A stretch of DNA of 64,000 bases, taken from Fluviicola sp. GTDB lineage: Bacteria > Bacteroidota > Bacteroidia > Flavobacteriales_D > Crocinitomicaceae. Below, piece after piece: positions 1-9,193 of this stretch. The stretch is from assembly GCA_029866325.1 (NCBI GenBank), contig JARWZO010000031.1, positions 186,001 through 250,000 on the forward strand. The letters are read 5' to 3'. The notes beneath the pieces were generated by a model. That model was given only the letters and a program-made list of their open reading frames with translations. It did not search any database and was not told the origin of the DNA. The translations under genes were made by a program, and so were the position numbers. How positions within the stretch are numbered: position 1 is the first letter of the stretch; the number at the start of each line of letters is the position of its first letter.

Positions 1-357
1 CGCAGAGGATTGGGATTCAGTGCCGATCAGGGAAATCCTGATGATCGCACCGACCAAACACAAGCTTTTGATGTAGACCCAAGTTGCTTATCGAATGCGG
101 GAACTGAAGAAAACACCTTCGATTTCGTGTCGGTTTACCCGAATCCGGCCAAAGATGTATTATTTATTGATTTGACCAAACGCGCAGATATTACTGAAAT
201 TCGTATGATTGACGTTCAAGGAAAAATCTTGACTGAAGTTACCGGAATCACACCATCTATTGTAAACATCAACGTGAGCGGATTTAAAAACGGAATCTAT
301 TTCCTTGAATTGACAGCTGCAGATGGAACAAAATCCATACGTGTTGTAAAACACTAA
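1..357 (+). CDS. C-terminal part of a T9SS type A cargo protein (5' end outside window)
   Basis: The reading frame is open from the first base of the window, so this is the 3' end of a longer gene; the first in-frame TTG at position 10 is unlikely to be the real start. The last 75 or so residues form a type A T9SS sorting domain: an SVYPNPAKD motif, then alternating hydrophobic strands, an 'NGIYFLEL' strand and a short basic end (VVKH). Proteins with this signal cross the inner membrane by Sec and the outer membrane through the type IX system, and are usually attached to the cell surface or released. The visible part does not show what the cargo domain does. The next gene starts 3 bp downstream, so the two are probably co-transcribed. 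Confidence 0.85.
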   Translation, partial: RRGLGFSADQGNPDDRTDQTQAFDVDPSCLSNAGTEENTFDFVSVYPNPAKDVLFIDLTKRADITEIRMIDVQGKILTEVTGITPSIVNINVSGFKNGIYFLELTAADGTKSIRVVKH

Positions 358-360
358 TCC

Positions 361-1014
361 TTGAAAAACAGATTAACAACTTTCATATTCATCTTACTAA
401 GTGCCATGGTAGTCGGTCAAAAGCGTACTACTATGGCATTGACTTATGGTACGAATGTGTATGACCATTCTTTGATGGGACAAGTCAACACACTTGATTC
501 TTTTCAGATAGGAAATCCCATACAGTATATTGGGTTAAGTGGTAACGGTCATTTTATCATCAGCCGAAAAGGACATTTTTCAGGCCATTTCTTGGCAGGA
601 AAATTCCTTCCACAACAAATCAATTTGAATGATTCTACCGATGCTAAATTGAGTGGATCTATCTTTGGTTTTGCTGCTGGTTTTGATTGCTTTAAAAAGG
701 CAGATAACATTGATTTTATTCTAAGTGCAGGACTTAATTTTGGGCGAATGAAAATCACGCAAGCTACCAATTCGTTTACCGGTGAAAAGGTTGATTTGAG
801 CATCAAAAATATGTTTATTTCGCCCAAAGCTTCTGCTATGCTGATACTTTACATAAAAGCGATTAGTTTAAGTTTTAATGCCGAATACGGTTACGACATT
901 TCGGCTTCGGGGTGGAAACGGAAATTATTGGGCGGTCAGGAAGGATCGCTAAACGTTCCCGGGTATAATCAATCGGGACTTGGGTTTAGCGTCGGAATTG
1001 GTCGTGCTTTTTGA
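361..1014 (+). CDS. Small secreted protein, possible outer-membrane beta-barrel
   Basis: A 217-residue protein I do not recognise by family. Residues 1-19 look like a Sec signal peptide (basic KNR, then a hydrophobic run, ending VVGQ). This supports the TTG start at 361, because the first in-frame ATG would remove most of the signal. The mature part alternates polar and aromatic or glycine residues and ends in a phenylalanine (GIGRAF). That resembles the C-terminal strand of Bacteroidota outer-membrane barrels, so localisation there is an inference. The gene starts 3 bp after the stop of the upstream T9SS cargo gene, so it may be a membrane partner of that protein. No catalytic motif is visible. 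Confidence 0.7.
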   Translation: MKNRLTTFIFILLSAMVVGQKRTTMALTYGTNVYDHSLMGQVNTLDSFQIGNPIQYIGLSGNGHFIISRKGHFSGHFLAGKFLPQQINLNDSTDAKLSGSIFGFAAGFDCFKKADNIDFILSAGLNFGRMKITQATNSFTGEKVDLSIKNMFISPKASAMLILYIKAISLSFNAEYGYDISASGWKRKLLGGQEGSLNVPGYNQSGLGFSVGIGRAF

Positions 1015-1189
1015 TATTCATAGTTAAACGGACGAGATTATACATAATTTCACAGTTTGATGACCATTAAGTAATACGACAACCGTAGGTTTGCAATGTC
1101 GGAAATTGTGACATCCTTGAAGAGTATTCTGCTTTATGCAAACACTCCGAAACCGCATCCGACTTGCTAATGTTATTTTAGTTGTTGTG

Positions 1190-4100
1190 ATGAAATCGCT
1201 GTTTTTTTCATTCATCGTTTATTTTTCGTTTACTCTCTGTTTCAACTCTATTACTGCTCAAACACTCATCATGAATGAGGTTTCCAATGGTCCGGCGGGC
1301 AATCAGGAATACGTGGAATTTGTAGTAGTAGACACTTCCGTTTCATACAATTGCAATTCCACCACTCCACCATGCATCGACATTCGAGGGTGGATTTTCG
1401 ATGATAATTCGGGTTATCACGGAAGCGGAGGTGTAGCTTCGGGAGCAGTGCGTTTTTCTTTCAATAGTTTATGGTCATGTATTCCCTTGGGAACCATAAT
1501 TCTTATTTACAACGACGCAGACCCAAATCCTTCCATTTCAGGTGATGACTTATCCATGTCTGACGGAAACTGCACCATCATAGCTCCCATAAACAATACC
1601 ACTCTTTTTGAACGAAATTCAACCACACCTGGGGCAGTTGCTTGCAGTTATCCCAGTGCAGGTTGGGTAGCGGGAGGTACTTGGACCAATACATTATTAG
1701 CCAATACCGGAGATTGCGCGCGCATTGTAAACTTAGCAGGGTGTGAAGTATTCTCGGTTTGTTGGGCAACCAACAACTTGAATAACATGATTTACTTTAA
1801 CTCAGGTGGTTCGGGATCACAAAATGTGTGGTATTTCAACGATGGTGACCCTGAAGTGCAAAGTAATTGGACCGAAGGATCCACGACTCCAGGCGGTGGA
1901 GCTCAAACACCGGGTTGGGCCAACAACACCGCCAATTCGGCTTATATCAATCAGTTCAACAACGGTTGCTTGCCAATCACTCCATTGGTTGTAACCGCTA
2001 CTTCGACCAACGCAGGATGCACCTGTACAGGAACGGCAACAGCTACTGCAAGTGGATCCATTCCGGGATATACCTACCAATGGGTTAATTCTGCTTATAC
2101 GCCTATTGGTCAAAACACGGCAACTGCAACCGGTTTGTGTGCAGGTACTTATTATGTGATTGCTACTTCCGCAATTGGTTGTTTGGATACGGCATCCGTT
2201 ACAATCACTTCCTCCGGATCAACAACCGTGAGTGTCAATAATGCAACTATTTGCAACGGAGCTTCAACAACTTTAACCGCAACCCCATCAGCAGCAGGAG
2301 GCACTTTTTTATGGAGTCCCGGAGGTGAAACCACCAATACCATAAGCGTTTCGCCAAGCACAACCACTTCTTATACCGTTACTTATACCCTTTCGGGTTG
2401 TTCGGGAAATGGAACGGGAACGGTGACAGTAGACCCGTTGCCTAATGTGAATGCAGGACTAGATGTAACTGTTTGCCAAGGAACCAATGCTACATTAACA
2501 GCAAGCGGTGCGGTAAATTATAGCTGGTCACCTGCAACATATCTTTCTTCAAACGCCGGCGCTTCGGTTGTGTTCACGGCAGGTGCTAGTACAACATATA
2601 CAGTAAGCGGTACATCTGCTGCCGGATGTGTCAATACCGATGTAATTCAAGTCACAGTTGCACCATTACCAATTATCAATGCAGGTGCCGATCAAACTGC
2701 TTGTGCGGGCAGTTCCATTACCCTTTCCGGATCAGGAACAGCTTCTTTTTCTTGGGACAATGGTATTTCAGACGGCGTTCCGTTTAATCAGGCTGTAGGT
2801 TCTATTGTTTACACACTTACCGGTACAAGTGCAGCGGGTTGTGCAACCACCGATCAGGTTACAGTTACCATTCAACCGAATCCAGCTCCCGTAATTGCAG
2901 GTCAAACGACTTATTGCCCGGGAAATACAACAAGCCTTTCTACAACCAGTGCTTATTCAACTTATGTTTGGTCGAATGGAAGTACCAATTCCACTGCTGC
3001 TGTTACCATAGCTGATAATCCAATCACTGTTACCGTAACAGACGCAATGGGTTGCAGTGCAATATCTTCACCAATCAACGTAACTGAAAGCCCAGTCATT
3101 AACACGACGAATACCATTCATGTTTGTCAGGGTCAATCGGCTGTCATACATGGTGTAACGCAAACTACAGGTGGTAACTATACACAAACATTTACTGCCG
3201 TATCAGGTTGTGACAGTATTTCTACCGTCAACCTCATTCTTGATCCGCTTCCGGCAGTCAATGCGGGAAATGACCAGACTGTTTGCGATAATCAATTCAT
3301 TACGCTTTCTGCCACAGGCGCACTTACATATATCTGGGATCAGGGAATCGTAAACAACACTCCATTTTTACAAGCCGCAGGAAGTGTTACATATACAGTC
3401 ACAGGAACCTCAGCGCAGGGTTGCTTGGCCACCGATCAGGTAACAGTTGTGACGAATCCAGTTCCGATAGCGAATGCAGGGAACGATCAGATCATTTGTG
3501 CAGGTGGGCAAATAACATTAACCGGATCGGGTGCGGTGAATTACAACTGGGATCAAGGAGTCATCAATGGAACACCTTTTTCACCAGCTGTTAGCTCTAT
3601 CTATACCTTAACAGCTACCGATGTCAATGGATGCAGTAGTACAGACCAAGTATCTGTTACAGTAAATCCGATTCCTACCGTTTCTGCCGGAAGTGACCTT
3701 TTTGTTTGTTCGGGAAATACCGTTACGCTTTCAGGATCGGGAGCCACGACTTATCTGTGGGACAATGGTATCACAAACGGAGTGCCATTTACTCCGGCTT
3801 TGGGAAGCACCACTTACACGCTTACCGGCACATCAGCCGCAGGTTGTTCGGCTACCGATCAAGTAATTGTAACTGTAACAACAGGTATCCCGGTGACATT
3901 CACCACAGATCTAACCAATGGTTGTGCTCCATTGACTGTTCAGCTAACCAATACAACGCCCGGTGCAACGAATTGTATCTGGAATATCAGTGACGGAAGT
4001 ACGTTTACGGGTTGCGGAAGCATTTCAACGACCTTTACCCAGGCAGGATGTTATGATGTCACCCTGACTACTTCCGTTGGTGGCTGTATATCCACTGTTA

Positions 4101-4681
4101 CGTTAGCCGATCTTATCTGTGTAGATGCAAATCCGCAAGCTTCGTTTATCACCTCAAACACTGAGTTATCTGAATTAAACATGCTTACCGATTTTCTAAA
4201 TACGTCTGTCGGAGCGACATCTTATGTGTGGGATTTCGGTGATTCAACTACTTCAACAGCTGAAAACCCGCAACACGATTATACGGGCAATCCGATTACC
4301 AATTATACGGTTATGCTGATTGCAACCTCCGATTTAGGATGTGTTGACACAGCTTACCAAATTATTCAAGTAACGGAAGAACTTATTTTTTATGTCCCAA
4401 ATGCGTTTACGCCAGACGGTGACGAATTCAATAACCTCTTCAAACCGGTATTCTATTCCGGATTCGATCCGTATGATTTTTCACTCCTCATTTTTGATCG
4501 ATGGGGCGAAATCATATTTGAATCAAACGACGCGACGATGGGTTGGGATGGAACTTACGGCGCGAATGATTCCAATAATGGCATAGTGCAAAATGGCACC
4601 TATACCTGGAAAATCGAATTTAAAAGTTCTGTAACTGATGAGCGGAAAATTGCGCTTGGTCATTTGAATTTGCTGCGCTGA
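1190..4681 (+). CDS. Large secreted adhesin-like protein with Ig/PKD-type repeats and T9SS type B (gliding-motility-associated) C-terminal domain
   Basis: About 1163 residues from the ATG at 1190. An upstream ATG at 1136 would add 18 residues ahead of a good signal peptide that starts MKSLFF and ends ITAQ, so 1190 is preferred. After the signal comes a lamin-tail-like domain (LIMNEVSNGPAG, then EYVEFVV). Next are at least five repeats of the form 'xxxAGxDQxxCxGxxxTLSGSG..Y.WDNGI', the usual SprB-like Ig/PKD repeat of Bacteroidota adhesins, and a PKD domain with a YVWDFGDS core. Residues from about 1066 onward are the gliding-motility-associated C-terminal domain (FYVPNAFTPDGDEFNN, then FDRWGEIIF), a type B T9SS signal. 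Such proteins usually serve in adhesion or surface structures; the ligand cannot be read from sequence. The gene is convergent with polA, with 22 bp between them. Confidence 0.88.
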   Translation: MKSLFFSFIVYFSFTLCFNSITAQTLIMNEVSNGPAGNQEYVEFVVVDTSVSYNCNSTTPPCIDIRGWIFDDNSGYHGSGGVASGAVRFSFNSLWSCIPLGTIILIYNDADPNPSISGDDLSMSDGNCTIIAPINNTTLFERNSTTPGAVACSYPSAGWVAGGTWTNTLLANTGDCARIVNLAGCEVFSVCWATNNLNNMIYFNSGGSGSQNVWYFNDGDPEVQSNWTEGSTTPGGGAQTPGWANNTANSAYINQFNNGCLPITPLVVTATSTNAGCTCTGTATATASGSIPGYTYQWVNSAYTPIGQNTATATGLCAGTYYVIATSAIGCLDTASVTITSSGSTTVSVNNATICNGASTTLTATPSAAGGTFLWSPGGETTNTISVSPSTTTSYTVTYTLSGCSGNGTGTVTVDPLPNVNAGLDVTVCQGTNATLTASGAVNYSWSPATYLSSNAGASVVFTAGASTTYTVSGTSAAGCVNTDVIQVTVAPLPIINAGADQTACAGSSITLSGSGTASFSWDNGISDGVPFNQAVGSIVYTLTGTSAAGCATTDQVTVTIQPNPAPVIAGQTTYCPGNTTSLSTTSAYSTYVWSNGSTNSTAAVTIADNPITVTVTDAMGCSAISSPINVTESPVINTTNTIHVCQGQSAVIHGVTQTTGGNYTQTFTAVSGCDSISTVNLILDPLPAVNAGNDQTVCDNQFITLSATGALTYIWDQGIVNNTPFLQAAGSVTYTVTGTSAQGCLATDQVTVVTNPVPIANAGNDQIICAGGQITLTGSGAVNYNWDQGVINGTPFSPAVSSIYTLTATDVNGCSSTDQVSVTVNPIPTVSAGSDLFVCSGNTVTLSGSGATTYLWDNGITNGVPFTPALGSTTYTLTGTSAAGCSATDQVIVTVTTGIPVTFTTDLTNGCAPLTVQLTNTTPGATNCIWNISDGSTFTGCGSISTTFTQAGCYDVTLTTSVGGCISTVTLADLICVDANPQASFITSNTELSELNMLTDFLNTSVGATSYVWDFGDSTTSTAENPQHDYTGNPITNYTVMLIATSDLGCVDTAYQIIQVTEELIFYVPNAFTPDGDEFNNLFKPVFYSGFDPYDFSLLIFDRWGEIIFESNDATMGWDGTYGANDSNNGIVQNGTYTWKIEFKSSVTDERKIALGHLNLLR

Positions 4682-4703
4682 TACATCGCATTAGTTGGTT
4701 AGA

Positions 4704-7505
4704 TCAATGTGCATCCAACCAATTATCCGCTAATTCCATTTCCACTTCCATCGGAACAGCCAACTGAATGGCACCTTCCATGGCAGTTTTCACCAGTTTT
4801 TTCATGACTTCTTCTTCGCCTTTCAGGATATCGAAGACCAACTCATCATGCACTTGTAAGATCATTTTAGATTTCACGTTGGCTTCCGTCATTGCTTTAT
4901 CGACTGCCACCATAGCTAGTTTTACAATGTCGGCAGCTGAGCCTTGAATCGGAGCGTTGATTGCATTTCGTTCGGCAAAACCTCGCACTACTGCGTTGGC
5001 AGAATTGATATCGGGTAAATAACGACGGCGCTGCATAATCGTTTCCACGTAACCGTTTTCGCGCGCATTTTTCACTGCATCATCCATGTAACCTTTGATG
5101 GTAGAATACTGCGCAAAATAGCTGTCGATGATTTGTTTGGCTTCGGTGCGACTGATGCCCAAGTTTTGAGATAATCCAAAGGCCGATTGACCGTAAATGA
5201 TTCCGAAGTTGACCGCTTTGGCCGCACTACGTTGATCTTTGGTCACTTCTTCCAAAGCCGTATGGAAAACTTTCGAGGCGGTTGCTTTGTGAATATCCAC
5301 ACCGTCTTTAAAGGCCTGAATCATCGATGTATCGTTGCTCAATGCCGCAATTACACGCAATTCGATTTGGGAATAATCGGCAGACATTAATTGATGTTCC
5401 TTATCACGAGCGATGAATGCACGACGAATTTCTTTCCCGCGATCGGTACGAATAGGAATGTTTTGCAAGTTCGGATTATTGGAACTTAAACGTCCTGTTG
5501 CCGTAACGGTTTGCATAAAACTCGTATGAACACGACCGTCTACTCTATCCAACATTGTTGGAAGTGGATCCACGTAAGTGGACTTGAGCTTACGCATTTG
5601 GCGGTAATCGAGGATCATTCCGATAATCGGGTGATCGTTTTTATGCTGTTGTAAAATATCTTCAGAAGTGGCGTACTGCCCTGTCTTCGTCTTCTTAGCT
5701 TTGGATGAAATCTTCATGTGATCAAACAACACTTCACCCAGTTGTTTGGGTGAATCGAGGTTAAAATCCATTCCGGCTTCGGCTTTGATGCTTGTTTCCA
5801 GTTCACCGGTTTCTGTTTCCAATTGCTTGGAATACTTTTTTAGGTGATCCACATCAATGGCCACACCTTCGTTTTCCATTTTCGCCAAAACGGTAACCAA
5901 CGGCATTTCAATAGTATGGAACAAATGACGCAAGTGATCTTTCTCGATTTGAGGAGCAAACAATTGCTTCAACTGAAAGGTAATATCGGCATCTTCGCAA
6001 GCGTAATCTACAATTTCTTCAGGAGCCAAATCGCCCATGTTTCCTTGATTTTTACCCTTTTTACCAATGAGTGTTTCAATACTTACCGGTTGATATTGCA
6101 GGTAATATTGCGCCAAAAAATCCATTCCCTGCTTTGCTTCCGGCTGAATGAGGTAATGGGCAACCATTGTGTCAAACAATGGGCCGTCTAATTGCAGGTC
6201 ATAACGCATCAAGACCTTCATATCGTATTTCAAGTTGTGGGCGATTTTCTCAATGGTTTTCGATTGAAAAAACGGTGCAAACTCATGAATGATTTTCTTC
6301 GCGGCATCGAACTCTTTCGGAAACGAAACATAATAAGCCTCGCGCTCTTTAAAGCAGAACGAAGCACCTACCAAATCGGCGTGCATGGCTTCGATATCGG
6401 TGGTTTCCGTATCAAAACACACAGAAGTTTGCTTCATCAGTTTGGCCAATAACTCGGCGCGTTCTTCGGGAAGCGAAACATGGTGGTAACTCGGTTTTTC
6501 GGTAGCAATGGTTTTGTATCCGGCCGTTGGGGTAGCTTGTTGCACTTCCACCAGACTTTGGGTTCCGAACAAATCTAATTGACCGTTTTCTCCGGTAGTT
6601 GAAGTCACCACGATTTCTTCTCCGATCACGCGCTTTGCAAGGTTACGGAATTCCAATTCGGTGAAAATTTCCTTTACTTTTTCGGCATCCGGTTTGTCCA
6701 AACGCAAATCGAGCGGATCAAAAGGAACAGGCACATCTATGATGATGGTAGCCAGCATTTTAGAAAGTCGACCTTGTTCTTCGAAAGCGATCACGTTTTC
6801 TTTCATTTTCCCTTTGAGGTCATCCGTATGTTTAAACAACTCTTCCATGGAACCATAATCCTGAATGAGTTTTTTGGCTGTTTTCTCACCGATTCCGGGA
6901 ATTCCTGGGATATTATCAACGGCATCTCCCCACAAACCGAGAATATCAATGACTTGCAACGGATTTTTCACTTCAAATTTTTCGCACACTTCTTTCACCC
7001 CCATTACCGAGGCAGGATCGCCTCCACGACCGGGTTTGTAGATGAAAATATTTTCGCTGACCAACTGACCAAAATCCTTATCGGGCGTCATCATGTAGGT
7101 AATGAATCCTTCTTCTTCCGCTCGTTTGGCTAACGTTCCGATGATATCATCCGCTTCAAAACCTTCCAGCAACAACACCGGAATGTGAAATGCTTCCAGA
7201 ATACGTTTAATCGGTTCGATCATGGAACGGATATCTTCGGGCATTTCGTCGCGATTGGCTTTGTAATGCTCGTAATCTGCCGTTCTGTTGGTTGCTCCGC
7301 CCGGCGCATCGAAAACCACCGCCAAGTGCGTTGGTTGTTCTTTTTGAATCACATCGATCAACGCATTGGTAAACCCAAACGCCGCAGAAGTGTTCTGCCC
7401 TTTTGAATTGACCCGTGGATTTTTAGCAAACGCAAAATAAGCGCGATAGATCAAGGCGAAGGCGTCTAATAAAAAGAGTTTTTTTTCGGCAACCGGAGTA
7501 AGCAT
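4704..7505 (-). CDS. polA: DNA polymerase I
   Basis: A 933-residue family A DNA polymerase with three domains in the standard order. The N-terminal 5'-3' exonuclease (about residues 1-290) starts LFLLDAFALIYRAYFA and includes FEADDIIGT and GIPGIGEKTA. The 3'-5' proofreading domain (about 350-520) keeps its acidic motif (CFDTETTD), so proofreading is probably active. The polymerase domain carries motif A (DYSQIELRVIAAL), motif B (RSAAKAVNFGIIYG) and motif C (QVHDELVF). It fills gaps after excision repair and removes RNA primers from Okazaki fragments in the cytoplasm. It stands alone on the minus strand, convergent with the adhesin gene and divergent from the sigma-factor operon. Confidence 0.98.
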   Translation of the reverse strand: MLTPVAEKKLFLLDAFALIYRAYFAFAKNPRVNSKGQNTSAAFGFTNALIDVIQKEQPTHLAVVFDAPGGATNRTADYEHYKANRDEMPEDIRSMIEPIKRILEAFHIPVLLLEGFEADDIIGTLAKRAEEEGFITYMMTPDKDFGQLVSENIFIYKPGRGGDPASVMGVKEVCEKFEVKNPLQVIDILGLWGDAVDNIPGIPGIGEKTAKKLIQDYGSMEELFKHTDDLKGKMKENVIAFEEQGRLSKMLATIIIDVPVPFDPLDLRLDKPDAEKVKEIFTELEFRNLAKRVIGEEIVVTSTTGENGQLDLFGTQSLVEVQQATPTAGYKTIATEKPSYHHVSLPEERAELLAKLMKQTSVCFDTETTDIEAMHADLVGASFCFKEREAYYVSFPKEFDAAKKIIHEFAPFFQSKTIEKIAHNLKYDMKVLMRYDLQLDGPLFDTMVAHYLIQPEAKQGMDFLAQYYLQYQPVSIETLIGKKGKNQGNMGDLAPEEIVDYACEDADITFQLKQLFAPQIEKDHLRHLFHTIEMPLVTVLAKMENEGVAIDVDHLKKYSKQLETETGELETSIKAEAGMDFNLDSPKQLGEVLFDHMKISSKAKKTKTGQYATSEDILQQHKNDHPIIGMILDYRQMRKLKSTYVDPLPTMLDRVDGRVHTSFMQTVTATGRLSSNNPNLQNIPIRTDRGKEIRRAFIARDKEHQLMSADYSQIELRVIAALSNDTSMIQAFKDGVDIHKATASKVFHTALEEVTKDQRSAAKAVNFGIIYGQSAFGLSQNLGISRTEAKQIIDSYFAQYSTIKGYMDDAVKNARENGYVETIMQRRRYLPDINSANAVVRGFAERNAINAPIQGSAADIVKLAMVAVDKAMTEANVKSKMILQVHDELVFDILKGEEEVMKKLVKTAMEGAIQLAVPMEVEMELADNWLDAH

Positions 7506-7590
7506 AATCGAAATTTGAAGTGAAATACAAGTTTAAGGAAAAAAGTAGGATCGGTGGCATTTTTAGGTGACCCCGTTTCAAAACTTTTCC

Positions 7591-7686
7591 TCCCACAGAT
7601 GCACCGATTTTAGCTCGGCTAACGCACTCGCCGAAAGTCGCTATCAGTCTGTGGCTGAAGCGCAAAAAATCTGTACATCTGAGGGA
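7591..7686. repeat. Dispersed intergenic inverted repeat, copy 1 (diverged)
   Basis: A 96-bp element between polA and the sigma-factor gene. It begins TCCCACAGAT and ends ATCTGAGGGA, an imperfect terminal inverted repeat (one mismatch). Inside is GCTCGGCTAACGCACTCGCC, close to the interior of the copies at 17551-17667 and 33290-33410. This copy is shorter and lacks the clear GCGCTGCCGTTAGGAGCGCA block of the other two, though 'GAAGCGCAAAAAATC' sits in the matching place. No reading frame is shared, so it looks like a non-autonomous palindromic element. Confidence 0.65.
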
Positions 7687-7792
7687 AAAGACAATATATC
7701 GGCTAGCAGATATCAAAATATCATGTGATAAAAAAAAGGGTTCGCGCAAGTTTTTTAACTTCAAGACATCTAACACAATAAATAGCGAATCA

Positions 7793-8371
7793 TTGATTGA
7801 TGTAGTAAGCGTTACGGCATTACAAACTGGGAGCCCTGAAGCTTTCGCATTGCTCGTGGATCAGTATTCGGATAAAATTTACAGGTTGGTTTATAGCATT
7901 GTGCAACGGCAGGAAGAAGCGGAAGACATCACACAAGAAGTCTTTACTACGGTTTATACCTCGGTTGACCGGTTTAAGGGAGATGCGCTGATTTCAACCT
8001 GGATGTACCGCATTGCGGTAAACAAATGTCAGGAATTCCTGAGGAAACAATCGCGCGGAAAACGATCCGGCAAACATGTTACCTACGAACAAGTGCAAGG
8101 AACGCCACAGCAACCGAGCTCTTCGTATATGCACCCGGGAATGGAACTTGAAAAGAAGGAACGCAGGATCATCCTTTCAAACGCGATGAATCAATTAACT
8201 GAACAACAGCGAATTGCATTCACGATGAACAAACAAGAAGGATTTTCTTACGAAGAAATAGCACAGGCGATGAACTTATCGAAATCGTCTATTGAATCGC
8301 TGATTTTCAGAGCCAGAAAACAGTTGCAGGTATTACTGGCCGCTTATTATGATGAACATATTAACCGATAA
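7793..8371 (+). CDS. ECF-type RNA polymerase sigma factor
   Basis: A 192-residue sigma-70 family protein of the extracytoplasmic-function class. Region 2 (about residues 12-80) contains AFALLVDQYSDKIYRL, then the EEAEDITQEVF core-binding segment and STWMYRIAVNKC. Region 4 (about 125-185) contains LTEQQRIAFTM and a helix-turn-helix, FSYEEIAQAMNLSKSSIESL. The start is TTG at 7793; no ATG lies in frame near it. Twelve bp downstream is a small one-TM protein and then a periplasmic sensor, an arrangement typical of a sigma factor held by a membrane anti-sigma factor. It would direct transcription of a stress regulon, possibly including its own operon. Confidence 0.93.
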   Translation: MIDVVSVTALQTGSPEAFALLVDQYSDKIYRLVYSIVQRQEEAEDITQEVFTTVYTSVDRFKGDALISTWMYRIAVNKCQEFLRKQSRGKRSGKHVTYEQVQGTPQQPSSSYMHPGMELEKKERRIILSNAMNQLTEQQRIAFTMNKQEGFSYEEIAQAMNLSKSSIESLIFRARKQLQVLLAAYYDEHINR

Positions 8372-8383
8372 TCTTTTTGCGTC

Positions 8384-8665
8384 ATGGAACCAAAAGAACA
8401 ATGGATAGAAGAAACAATCAATAGCCTTGACGGATTCAAGCAGGTAACTGCATCCGACGCATTGAAAAACCGATTGAAAAGTATCCCGATCACGATCAGT
8501 CCGGGTATACGTGTAATGGTGCCAAAGCAATCAATTTGGTTGGCAGCAGCAAGTATTGCGCTTATTATCGGTATCAACATTGCGGCTATTTATACCACAC
8601 AACAACAAACAACCGCTACCGAATCGGTTGAAGCAGATTATTTCACGTACCTCAATCAATTGTGA
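8384..8665 (+). CDS. Small one-TM protein, candidate anti-sigma factor (CnrY-like position)
   Basis: 93 residues: a charged cytoplasmic N-terminal half (about 1-50), one hydrophobic span at about 52-70 (SIWLAAASIALIIGINIAAI) and a short outer tail. I see no zinc-binding ZAS motif (HxxxCxxC). By size, topology and place between an ECF sigma gene and a Spy/CnrX-like sensor gene it matches the membrane anti-sigma factor of CnrYXH-type modules, but sequence alone does not prove this. Its TGA stop overlaps the next ATG by one base (TGATG at 8663-8667), so translation is probably coupled. The anti-sigma role is inferred from context. Confidence 0.6.
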   Translation: MEPKEQWIEETINSLDGFKQVTASDALKNRLKSIPITISPGIRVMVPKQSIWLAAASIALIIGINIAAIYTTQQQTTATESVEADYFTYLNQL

Positions 8666-9144
8666 TGGAAAAAACGCGATTTTACAAATTGGTCATTCTG
8701 GTATTGGTACTGGTGAATTTAACCACACTGTACTTTTATTGGAACAGCTGTTCAGCAGAAGAACGTCCACATCAAGGACCGCCGCCAAGAAAAAGTTTGG
8801 TAACGGTACTTTCGTTGACCGGAACAGCAAAGCAGCGTGTTCAGTCACTGGAAAAGGATCATTTTCGGGTGAAAGATTCGTTAGTTCATGTGAGTCACCG
8901 TCTTCACGAAGAATTGTTTGTGTGGTTTAAAGACGATTCCAAAGACAGTGCTGCTATCCAACAACTGATCAACCATATCGTAGAGAATCAGCGCGAAACC
9001 GAACAAATGACCTTTGATTATTTCAAAGAAGTGGAAAAGCTTTGCACTCCTAAGCAGAAGAAAGATCTACAAAAGATGATTCACGGAGCGCTCTCTAGGC
9101 TGAATCCGCCACCGCCTCATCATAGACGAAAAGAACACCCTTGA
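8665..9144 (+). CDS. Periplasmic Spy/CpxP/CnrX-like sensor protein
   Basis: 159 residues from the ATG at 8665; a GTG one codon earlier is possible, but the TGATG overlap favours the ATG. An N-terminal membrane anchor (FYKLVILVLVLVNLTTLYFY) is followed by a short proline-rich linker and a mostly helical, charged periplasmic domain. The domain has an 'LTGTAKQRVQSLEKDHF' segment and a later 'CTPKQKKDLQKMIHGAL' segment, the paired helical pattern of the Spy/CpxP and metal-resistance (CnrX) families. The tail is rich in proline and histidine (PPPPHHRR), which could bind metal. Together with the two upstream genes it suggests envelope-stress or metal sensing that releases the sigma factor. The family assignment is reasonable; the ligand is unknown. 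Confidence 0.7.
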   Translation: MEKTRFYKLVILVLVLVNLTTLYFYWNSCSAEERPHQGPPPRKSLVTVLSLTGTAKQRVQSLEKDHFRVKDSLVHVSHRLHEELFVWFKDDSKDSAAIQQLINHIVENQRETEQMTFDYFKEVEKLCTPKQKKDLQKMIHGALSRLNPPPPHHRRKEHP

Positions 9145-9193
9145 GCAAGTTTCTACTCAAAATAACATCCAATACTTTATAAAACTAAAAACT

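Noticed and set aside
7423..7776. A 117-residue minus-strand frame over the polA start
   Set aside because: It overlaps polA in another frame and is composed partly of the dispersed repeat at 7591-7686.
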